A DNA stretch of 27,595 bases. It comes from a virus. Positions 22,054 through 27,595 of the stretch are shown here, in pieces (position 1 is the stretch's first letter; the number at the start of each line of letters is the position of its first letter). Position numbers and translations under genes: made by a program. Location of the stretch: positions 1 through 27,595 of IMG/VR virus record IMGVR_UViG_3300030108_005810. The stretch is one strand, 5' to 3'. The notes beneath the pieces were generated by a model. That model was not told the DNA's origin and ran no database searches. It was given only the letters and a program-made list of their open reading frames with translations.

Positions 22054-22879
22054 CACAGCGGCATTTATATTTGGGCGTTTCAATCCTCCAACTATAGGAC
22101 ACAAAAAATTATACGACAAACTTGCTTCTGTCAGTGATGTGCATTTTGTGTTTGTGTCTCCAACACAAGACTCTAAAAAAAATCCATTATCTAGATCCGA
22201 AAAAATATTTTTTATGGATGCCCAGTTTCCTGCTATGGCAGATAGAATAATCAATGATACTAGCATTAGGACAATAATTGACGTAATGAAATTCTTGGAA
22301 ATAGCAGGCCACAAAAATGTAACCATGGTTGTAGGATCTGACAGAGTAAAATCATTTGAAGAATTATTAAACAAGTATAATGGTAAGGAATATAATTTTG
22401 ATACTATAAATGTTGTATCAGCAGGAGAAAGAGATCCAGATGCAGACACACTTGAAGGGGTATCAGCTTCCAAAGCTCGTGAAGCTGCGGTCCAGGGAGA
22501 CTTTGATGGTTTTGCCACAATGTTTGCTGGTGACGAAGACACTAAAAGAAAAATTTATGATGCTGTAAGACAGGGCATGGGTATCAAAGAAACAATAAAA
22601 GATATCATTAAACAAATAGAAACCAAAGAAGCACCACCTGGCACTTATTTTACCAAAACAGGTAATCTTGTGAAAGGCCGATTAACCAAAGCTGCCAAAG
22701 CCAGAGGAGCAAGAGAAACTGATCCTAAGGATAAACAAAGATCAAAAGTCCCGTCAGTTACCCAACGTAATCCAGAAGAGGCAGCTGGAGTAGGAATAAT
22801 TACCAAACAAAATACTACTAAAGATGTCAACAAAAAAACTTTAAGCAAAATGATGAAAGCATTACGTCTAATCAAGTGA
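22028..22879 (+). CDS. Nucleotidyltransferase (NMN adenylyltransferase/cytidylyltransferase-like) with basic C-terminal tail
   Basis: A 283-residue protein. Residues 1-150 form a HxGH-type nucleotidyltransferase: AFIFGRFNPPTIGHKKLYD (about 12-30, GRFNPPTxGH), VVGSDRV (about 101-107) and EGVSASKAREA (about 143-153), equivalent to the ISSTxxR motif. Such enzymes transfer NMP to NMN, phosphopantetheine or alcohol phosphates, so NAD synthesis is one possible role. The C-terminal 90 residues are basic and end with APPGTYFTKTGNLVKGR and TDPKDKQRSKVPSVTQ, a tail I associate with marine T4-like phage proteins. The N-terminus MKITEV shares a pattern with four later proteins. The domain is clear. The substrate is unknown. 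Confidence 0.78.
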   Translation: MKITEVEHSTAAFIFGRFNPPTIGHKKLYDKLASVSDVHFVFVSPTQDSKKNPLSRSEKIFFMDAQFPAMADRIINDTSIRTIIDVMKFLEIAGHKNVTMVVGSDRVKSFEELLNKYNGKEYNFDTINVVSAGERDPDADTLEGVSASKAREAAVQGDFDGFATMFAGDEDTKRKIYDAVRQGMGIKETIKDIIKQIETKEAPPGTYFTKTGNLVKGRLTKAAKARGARETDPKDKQRSKVPSVTQRNPEEAAGVGIITKQNTTKDVNKKTLSKMMKALRLIK

Positions 22880-22883
22880 TACA

Positions 22884-23417
22884 ATGCTACTGTATGAACT
22901 AGAAACCACTGAAAAAAGGCCCATTTTGTACTTGGATATGGATGGAGTTCTTGCTGATTTTTACACACCATTCAATAACATGGCTGGAGTGTCAAGTTGG
23001 AAGGATGCCTCAAAAGACACCATAAGTGCCGTGTTAAAACAAATAGCCAATAAAAAAGATTTTTGGATTAACTTAGATGTGCTATCTGATGTGCCTAAAT
23101 TATTACAAGCAGTAACCACACTGTTTGGAGGTGAATACAAAATACTTTCTAAAGCTTTAGCAGGTGACAAAGATGTTGTGTCACAAAAAAGACAATGGGT
23201 ACAAACAAATTTACAACCACAACCAAATGAAGTAATCATCATGCCAGCCACTGGAAACAAAGGATCATATGCTCAACAACCTGATGGAACAGCCAATATT
23301 CTAATAGATGATTTTGGATATAATATTAAACAGTGGAAAAATGCTGGTGGGATTGGTATACAGCACACAAATGGATCGGTAAATAATACAATACAACAAT
23401 TGAAAAGTAGTTTATAA
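22884..23417 (+). CDS. HAD-family phosphatase, 5'(3')-deoxyribonucleotidase-like
   Basis: A 177-residue HAD hydrolase. LYLDMDGVLADF (about 16-27) contains motif I DxDG with nucleophile D19 and acid D21. KILSKAL (about 88-94) fits motif II (Ser), KRQWV a motif III lysine, and ILIDDFGYN (about 140-148) motif IV with the metal-binding Asp pair. The layout fits small nucleotidases of the 5'(3')-deoxyribonucleotidase type, which could tune nucleotide pools. It starts MLLYELETTEKRP, sharing the M-x-x-x-E-[ILV] pattern. Its stop overlaps the next ATG (TAATG). Confidence 0.8.
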   Translation: MLLYELETTEKRPILYLDMDGVLADFYTPFNNMAGVSSWKDASKDTISAVLKQIANKKDFWINLDVLSDVPKLLQAVTTLFGGEYKILSKALAGDKDVVSQKRQWVQTNLQPQPNEVIIMPATGNKGSYAQQPDGTANILIDDFGYNIKQWKNAGGIGIQHTNGSVNNTIQQLKSSL

Positions 23418-23896
23418 TGCGTTACAACGAAATATCCAAAATATCAGAATCAATGAGTTTCCATGCTTACAAAAAAAATCCTGGAGACACATATTTTAGT
23501 ATGGTGACAGGAGATGAAGATCAATACAAGGATGAAGTTTATAAAACAGATTTTGACGGTGATCCAAAAGATTTTTTAAATCCAGATTATAATCCAGATC
23601 ATGATCTCAATCTATCAAATTATAATGCAGGAGAAGTGTTTGATGAATTAGGTTATGATGTGTATGCTGGTAGTATTCCTATAGATGAATTCATTGCCAG
23701 AGCAACACAGTGGTTACAAAAAAACATAGGCAAACCATCACAGGCACAGGAACCTGAAACTGAGAAAACTCCAGGAGGCATGACCATCTCATCAGGTGGG
23801 AAGCGTGAAGGCTACTTTAACGATGTCATTATGCGTATGAACAAAATAGCACGAGATGGCAAGTCTATGGGCGCCACACACGTTGGTGCTAACTAA
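23417..23896 (+). CDS. Conserved marine phage protein, unknown function
   Basis: A 159-residue acidic protein beginning MRYNEISKISESMSFHAY. The middle is Asp/Asn-rich (PKDFLNPDYNPDHDLNLSNY). The C-terminus GKREGYFNDVIMRMNKIARD followed by GKSMGATHVGAN is a tail I associate with marine phage proteins. The early ISE (about residues 9-11) resembles the (L/I)xE cleavage context of the T4 prohead protease. It is coupled to the HAD gene by one base. Packaged virion protein is a hypothesis. The rest is unknown. Confidence 0.6.
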   Translation: MRYNEISKISESMSFHAYKKNPGDTYFSMVTGDEDQYKDEVYKTDFDGDPKDFLNPDYNPDHDLNLSNYNAGEVFDELGYDVYAGSIPIDEFIARATQWLQKNIGKPSQAQEPETEKTPGGMTISSGGKREGYFNDVIMRMNKIARDGKSMGATHVGAN

Positions 23897-23940
23897 CACT
23901 TTTCTGCATGGCTGATATGCACACTTTTTAGCCAATTTCA

Positions 23941-23970
23941 TTGAAAGTTGTTTGTAATAAAAATTAAATA
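23941..23970 (+). promoter_or_regulatory. Promoter-like region before the secreted-protein gene
   Basis: The 83-base gap between genes contains TTGAAA (23941-23946), 17 bases, TTAAAT (23964-23969). ATTAAATA (23963-23970), which resembles a late element, overlaps the latter. The ATG at 23980 lies nine bases on. Which factor uses it cannot be told. A weak stem TGGCT/AGCCA lies upstream at about 23908-23934. Confidence 0.4.
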
Positions 23971-23979
23971 TATGTGTAT

Positions 23980-24417
23980 ATGAAAAAAATATTACTATTG
24001 ACTACTTCGATATGTCTATTAACATTACAATTATTATATGCTGAAAATCATAGGTGGTATGCTGGTGACTACGCCCGAGTAGTGTCCATGTGTGAAACAT
24101 CTAATGTTTTAGAAGTAATGGCAGATCTGATGACCACCGATACCAAAGAAGATAGGGCACTAGCTGATACAGTTTGGCTATCTGCTTTACAGTCAGGCGA
24201 ATGTGTGTTTGATGGCAATTACAACTATGTTGTACAATTGACCGAAAAACTTCAAGTATATCCAGATTTATATGGTGATGACCAAAATGGCGAACTGTGG
24301 CAGGCAACTGTTTTGTTGCCCACTGGTAGACTAGTTATTGTGTATGTTGGTATGCTTGAGAGAAAAGCACCAGATGGAAAAATTGAACAAGGACTAAGAC
24401 CAAGTCTTAGTTCATAG
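23980..24417 (+). CDS. Secreted (periplasmic) hypothetical protein
   Basis: A 145-residue protein with a clear N-terminal signal peptide, MKKILLLTTSICLLTLQLLYA, here in parts: basic MKK, hydrophobic ILLLTTSICLLTLQLL, and an A-type cleavage site after YA near residue 21. The mature part has CETSNVLEVMADLMTTDTKE, SGECVFDGNYNYVVQL and LPTGRLVIVYVGMLERK, with two Cys that could form a disulphide. No family is recognised. It would act in the host periplasm or envelope, perhaps in superinfection exclusion or as a lysis accessory. A GTG at 23974 is a possible earlier start. Confidence 0.6.
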   Translation: MKKILLLTTSICLLTLQLLYAENHRWYAGDYARVVSMCETSNVLEVMADLMTTDTKEDRALADTVWLSALQSGECVFDGNYNYVVQLTEKLQVYPDLYGDDQNGELWQATVLLPTGRLVIVYVGMLERKAPDGKIEQGLRPSLSS

Positions 24418-24420
24418 ATA

Positions 24421-24447
24421 TTGTTTTAATGGTTTTTGACCTATAAT
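24421..24447 (+). promoter_or_regulatory. Sigma70-like promoter before the twitch radical SAM gene
   Basis: Consensus TATAAT (24442-24447) with a weak -35 TTGTTT (24421-24426, 15-base spacer), followed by seven bases and the GTG start at 24455. It has the same close geometry as the promoters at 9805, 16580, 20744 and 21136. Confidence 0.5.
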
Positions 24448-24454
24448 TATTATA

Positions 24455-25726
24455 GTGAAAGACCTAAGTAAAATAAAAAAAGATCTCGAGAAAGTATCTC
24501 CTACAATTTGTCATGCAAAGTGGCACTATAATCAAATTAACATGGAGCAAGGTAGAACAGCAAACTGCCACATCAATCCATATCACAAAATCCCGCAAAA
24601 TGCTCGTGGCTTAGATTTTTTTAACACTCCACAAAAAATAAAAGAAAGGCAAGAAATGAGGTCAGGAAAAAAACCTGCAGGTTGTAGTGCGTGTTGGAAG
24701 GATGAATCCCATGGGGTGTTAAGTGATAGAATATGGATGAGTAATAACTTTGTAAGGAGAGGATTTAACAATTCGACTTTTGATAAAGATGTTGTAGTTC
24801 CAGCTTATGTAGGAATAAATTTAGACAACTTATGTAATTTTGCTTGTTCATATTGTGACAACAGCCAAAGTTCTACGTGGGCGAATGTCTTAAGGAAAAA
24901 TGGTCCTTTCAAAAATATTAACACAGACAAAGCTAGAAGATATCAAAGTATTATGAGCAGATTCAAACAAACAGCAGAAGAACGTAAAGACATGTATCAA
25001 AGACTGTTTGACGCAATAAAAGAGAATATAAAGGACATCCAGGATATAGAATTTGAAGGTGGTGAACCAAGTAACAGTCCGAACTTTTGGAAATTTATTA
25101 ACTTTTTAAAAACACTAGACGCAAAACATCTAAGAATATCCCTAGCATCTAATTTATGCCCATCTAACAATTATGATTTAGATAAGTTTAAAGATCTACC
25201 AAAATATTTTAAACAAATAAAAATTACAGGTAGTGTTGAAAACATAGGAAAAATTGCTGAATTCACAAGATATGGAACAAGGTGGCACGACATCAAGCCA
25301 AATATTATCAAACTAATGGATCTGGGCATTCATTTAAGTTTCTCAGCAACAATAAGTGCCTTAACTGTGTTAAACTATGATCAGTTTTTAGAATGGCAGT
25401 CACAAAGTGGGCTCAAAATGTATAATCATAAGACAATGGTTAAAGAGCCAGAATTCCAATCAATTGACGTCTTACCACGGCACATAAGGTTAAAATGTTC
25501 TGATAAAATAGCAAATGTTTTACAAAAAAACAAAAGTTACTTTGATTATCATAACACATTCGAAAAATTACAATCTATTTCTGATGCTTTAAGGGTACCA
25601 AATAAACCTGATGTGAGACTTCAACAAGATCTTAAGAACTTTTTTATTCAATACTGTGACCTAACAAAAAATTCACATGATATATTAGGTAAGGAATTTG
25701 CGGATTGGATCCATTCAGTTAAGTAA
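24455..25726 (+). CDS. Twitch-type radical SAM protein
   Basis: A 423-residue radical SAM enzyme with the cluster motif C127-x3-C131-x2-C134 (NLCNFACSYCDNS) and FEGGEPSNSP as the GGE-type SAM-binding segment. Before it lies PAGCSACWKDESHG (about 74-87), the extra CxxCW block typical of twitch-domain radical SAM proteins in marine phages and cyanobacteria. The substrate is unknown. The GTG start is accepted because TATAAT lies seven bases upstream and no ATG is near. Unlike the radical SAM enzyme at 362-2224, it has no B12 domain and belongs to another subgroup. Early-type expression suggests a role in host or nucleic-acid modification rather than virion assembly. This is inference. Confidence 0.83.
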   Translation: MKDLSKIKKDLEKVSPTICHAKWHYNQINMEQGRTANCHINPYHKIPQNARGLDFFNTPQKIKERQEMRSGKKPAGCSACWKDESHGVLSDRIWMSNNFVRRGFNNSTFDKDVVVPAYVGINLDNLCNFACSYCDNSQSSTWANVLRKNGPFKNINTDKARRYQSIMSRFKQTAEERKDMYQRLFDAIKENIKDIQDIEFEGGEPSNSPNFWKFINFLKTLDAKHLRISLASNLCPSNNYDLDKFKDLPKYFKQIKITGSVENIGKIAEFTRYGTRWHDIKPNIIKLMDLGIHLSFSATISALTVLNYDQFLEWQSQSGLKMYNHKTMVKEPEFQSIDVLPRHIRLKCSDKIANVLQKNKSYFDYHNTFEKLQSISDALRVPNKPDVRLQQDLKNFFIQYCDLTKNSHDILGKEFADWIHSVK

Positions 25727-25729
25727 ATA
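25722..25729 (+). promoter_or_regulatory. Late promoter motif AGTAAATA, five bases before the ATG
   Basis: It overlaps the stop of the radical SAM gene and is followed by CAGTA and the ATG at 25735. +1 is predicted on the ATG. Confidence 0.55.
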
Positions 25730-25734
25730 CAGTA

Positions 25735-25881
25735 ATGAGACTGTATGAAATTAAAAAAAAATTAGGATATCATCCTAGTGTTTTAAGATATCCATATAGG
25801 GTTTCAAGAAAAAACAATAAAGTAGTGCTTAAAAAAGACAAATCCATGGGATTGACAGGCACAAATAAAGGTGTATACTAG
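25735..25881 (+). CDS. Very small basic protein, 48 aa
   Basis: Reads MRLYEIKKKLGYHPSVLRYP, then YRVSRKNNKVVLKKDKSMG and LTGTNKGVY. It is strongly basic and has no hydrophobic segment. It is supported by a late promoter motif at the standard distance, by its two-base gap to the next gene, and by the N-terminal M-x-x-x-E-I pattern shared with four nearby proteins. A small nucleic-acid-binding or packaged protein is possible. Confidence 0.55.
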   Translation: MRLYEIKKKLGYHPSVLRYPYRVSRKNNKVVLKKDKSMGLTGTNKGVY

Positions 25882-25883
25882 AA

Positions 25884-27059
25884 ATGAAATATAGGGAACT
25901 ATTGTTTATGGGCGGAAAATCAGCTGATGTAAGATATACCAGTGAAATAGGATCTTTACTTGCCATGCCTAATGTTCTAAAAGTTCCTATTAATAAACTG
26001 GATATGACACAGCCTATTAATACTTGGATTAATCTCAAAGCAATTTCAAGCGATCCCAATAAATTAGAGAATGACATCAAAAAGTTAGTGTTACCAATTT
26101 TAAACGAGAAGACTATCCCACAAGTAATGGGATGGTATAACAAAGTCAAGAATGAATATCTTCCAGTGATAAAGAAAGAAATGGGTAAACTTCCTACGAA
26201 GTATGGCTGGGCGGCTGGTAGCAATGTTAGTGTTGATGGATCTCCAGTTGATGTAGAATTTTCGGAATCTGATTTTGGAGGAATATCAGTAAAAGATAAA
26301 GGTGGTATAACACTTTTTAGTACATCGCCAAAAACTTTTGGCATCGACGCTCCTAAAGGCATTGATAATGTTAAGTCACTAGCGCCTGCTGAATACACTA
26401 GTTGGATGTCAAATTCAATGAAATCTGTTTTAAAACAAGCAAAACAAAGCCCAGGACAGTTATCGTTTGGAGATCCTAATTACTATGTTGAATACAACCC
26501 GGAAAACAACACATTTACTCTGCAGGGTAAAGGTGCAGGAAAATTAACAAAAGTTGAAAACCAAACGGCAAATGATATTTTAAAAAATGCTGGTCAAAAT
26601 TTAGATCAACATAGAGTATTTGGTGATTGGTATGTAAAGCAAGGAGTTAAACAAGACAACGATTTCATGTCTCCACTGAGAAAAAAGGTAACATCAGAAA
26701 TAGTGGGCAGGGTCGAAAACGCCCTTAACAATCCAAAACTTATAAAACAATTGGTTAGAATAGGACCAAAATCATATTTTTATGCCACTCCGCAAAGCTT
26801 GTATGTAGTGCCAAAAGATGAAGCAGTAGGCGATCTTGTGGCAAGATTATCGCCAGCAAAAGAAGGCAGGAAGGCATCAAGTTTCCTTTTTATTATTTCC
26901 ATGTACGCAAAGCCTGAAGGGGATGAAAAACCTAATCCAAATCCAGCAAAAGCAGAACTATTTTTCCGCTGGAGAAACGGACTATTTGCGTCAAATGTTA
27001 CTGTGGCTATACAAAGTTTAAAAACTCCAGAATCAATCTTCTGGCAAAAACTAGTATAA
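25884..27059 (+). CDS. Large hypothetical protein, 391 aa
   Basis: No family recognised with confidence. It starts MKYRELLFMGG (shared N-terminal pattern). Residues about 108-135 read AAGSNVSVDGSPVDVEFSES and then DFGGISVKDKGG. The D-x-E followed by SVK could be a degenerate PD-(D/E)xK nuclease core, but this is weak. The C-terminal part has IGPKSYFYATPQSLYVVPKD and AKAELFFRWRNGLFASNVTV. It follows the 48-aa gene in one transcript. Alternatives are a virion-internal protein or a nuclease against host DNA. Confidence 0.55.
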   Translation: MKYRELLFMGGKSADVRYTSEIGSLLAMPNVLKVPINKLDMTQPINTWINLKAISSDPNKLENDIKKLVLPILNEKTIPQVMGWYNKVKNEYLPVIKKEMGKLPTKYGWAAGSNVSVDGSPVDVEFSESDFGGISVKDKGGITLFSTSPKTFGIDAPKGIDNVKSLAPAEYTSWMSNSMKSVLKQAKQSPGQLSFGDPNYYVEYNPENNTFTLQGKGAGKLTKVENQTANDILKNAGQNLDQHRVFGDWYVKQGVKQDNDFMSPLRKKVTSEIVGRVENALNNPKLIKQLVRIGPKSYFYATPQSLYVVPKDEAVGDLVARLSPAKEGRKASSFLFIISMYAKPEGDEKPNPNPAKAELFFRWRNGLFASNVTVAIQSLKTPESIFWQKLV

Positions 27060-27073
27060 CAGTGTGTTTTTAT

Positions 27074-27081
27074 ACTAAATA
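27074..27081 (+). promoter_or_regulatory. Late promoter motif ACTAAATA, five bases before the ATG
   Basis: ACTAAATA, GCATT, then the ATG at 27087. +1 is predicted on the ATG. Confidence 0.6.
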
Positions 27082-27086
27082 GCATT

Positions 27087-27595
27087 ATGTCTATAGATAA
27101 GCAATCAGTTGATTACATGAAGCAGGCTCTGAGTGCGATTAACTTAGTAGAAGAGCCAGTAACATATCAAGAATACTTGGATAAAGCAACAGAAGACGGT
27201 CACACAGACACTGATTCTATGCAGGCCAAAACTGCCCAGATCGCCAAAGATGCCATGGCACTAAACCAAATGTTTAAAAACAATCCTGGTGATGAAGAGA
27301 TCATGACATGGATAACAAACAAGTTAGCAGTGGCGGCAGACAAAATCCAAGCAGTAAAAAATTATCTAGAAAATCCTACTGCTGATGCACCAATGGAAGA
27401 TGAAATTGAAGAAAAGCATGGTGGTGAACACAGCACAACTGGTAGAGAAATGACCAAAGGCGAAATGGACAAGAGAGAAAAAATTGTAAAGTCAATGAAA
27501 TCAGACAAAGCTGGCTTCAAAAAACGATACGGTAAAGACGCTGATGCAGTGATGTATGCCACAGCAACAAAAATGGCAATGAAGGATGATATCGA
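27087..27595 (+). CDS. Conserved phage protein with KxGFKKRYG...VMYATATKMA tail (partial)
   Basis: Open from ATG 27087 to the window end (169 codons), so the 3' end is missing. The N-terminal half is helical and charged (MSIDKQSVDYMKQALSAINL, then VTYQEYLDKATEDGHTD). The visible C-terminal part, MDKREKIVKSMKSDKAGFKK followed by RYGKDADAVMYATATKMAM, is a module I associate with the ends of several marine T4-like phage proteins. Late promoter at the standard spacing. A virion or scaffold-related role is plausible. The function is unknown. Confidence 0.65.
   Translation, partial: MSIDKQSVDYMKQALSAINLVEEPVTYQEYLDKATEDGHTDTDSMQAKTAQIAKDAMALNQMFKNNPGDEEIMTWITNKLAVAADKIQAVKNYLENPTADAPMEDEIEEKHGGEHSTTGREMTKGEMDKREKIVKSMKSDKAGFKKRYGKDADAVMYATATKMAMKDDI

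Noticed and set aside
1-27595. CRISPR arrays, insertion sequences, integrase or attachment sites
   Set aside because: No regularly spaced direct repeats, transposase-like frames, terminal inverted repeats or integrase motifs were seen on either strand.

Overview
The window looks like part of the genome of a marine T4-like myovirus. It is strongly AT-rich and densely packed, with overlapping or abutting genes almost throughout and no gene-free stretch longer than about 150 bases. The T4-type markers are a gp44 clamp-loader ATPase, a gp31/GroES-like co-chaperonin, PhoH, several tail-fibre or baseplate proteins of the kind shared by cyanophages and pelagiphages, and TAAATA late-promoter motifs. 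The absence of photosynthesis genes and the base composition make a heterotrophic marine host such as a SAR11-type alphaproteobacterium plausible, but this is inference. No tRNA, rRNA, CRISPR array or insertion sequence was seen.

Layout: (1) 1-8169 holds virion structural genes (tail fibre, repeat and Ig-like proteins, baseplate-type proteins). They are interrupted at 362-2502 by a two-gene minus-strand unit encoding a zinc-ribbon protein and a B12-type radical SAM enzyme. (2) 8159-11041 holds small conserved phage genes, a DnaE-like polymerase fragment, the GroES-like protein and gp44. It ends tail-to-tail with minus-strand phoH. (3) 11838-13021 has two conserved T4-like genes of unknown role. 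(4) 13022-16548 is the lysis region: GH108 endolysin, i-spanin, o-spanin nested at the i-spanin 3' end, small membrane proteins that may include the holin, a glycosyltransferase-like protein and a 2OG-Fe(II) oxygenase. (5) 16592-20094 is a proteostasis operon: DnaJ, peptide deformylase and a ClpA-type AAA+ unfoldase, all overlapping. (6) 20099-27595 is accessory and virion-related: a cupin, a nucleotidyltransferase, a HAD phosphatase, a secreted protein, a twitch-type radical SAM enzyme and several unknown proteins.

The main unexpected signal is in gene starts. Almost every candidate promoter, both the late TAAATA type and the sigma70-like type, lies so close to the start codon that the predicted transcription start coincides with or nearly touches the ATG. 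First genes of transcripts would then be leaderless, while internal genes use Shine-Dalgarno sites or overlaps. Exceptions with leaders are the 462-aa fibre gene, phoH, the minus-strand pair and the 157-aa structural gene, which has a four-hairpin leader. A second signal is a shared N-terminal pattern, M-x-x-x-E-[VIL], on five proteins encoded between 22028 and 25884. It resembles the T4 capsid-targeting sequence.

Functional theme: the phage carries a set for controlling host protein folding, maturation and turnover (GroES-like, DnaJ, deformylase, Clp unfoldase), two different radical SAM enzymes and several nucleotide or metabolite enzymes. These sit alongside standard replication, structural and lysis genes.
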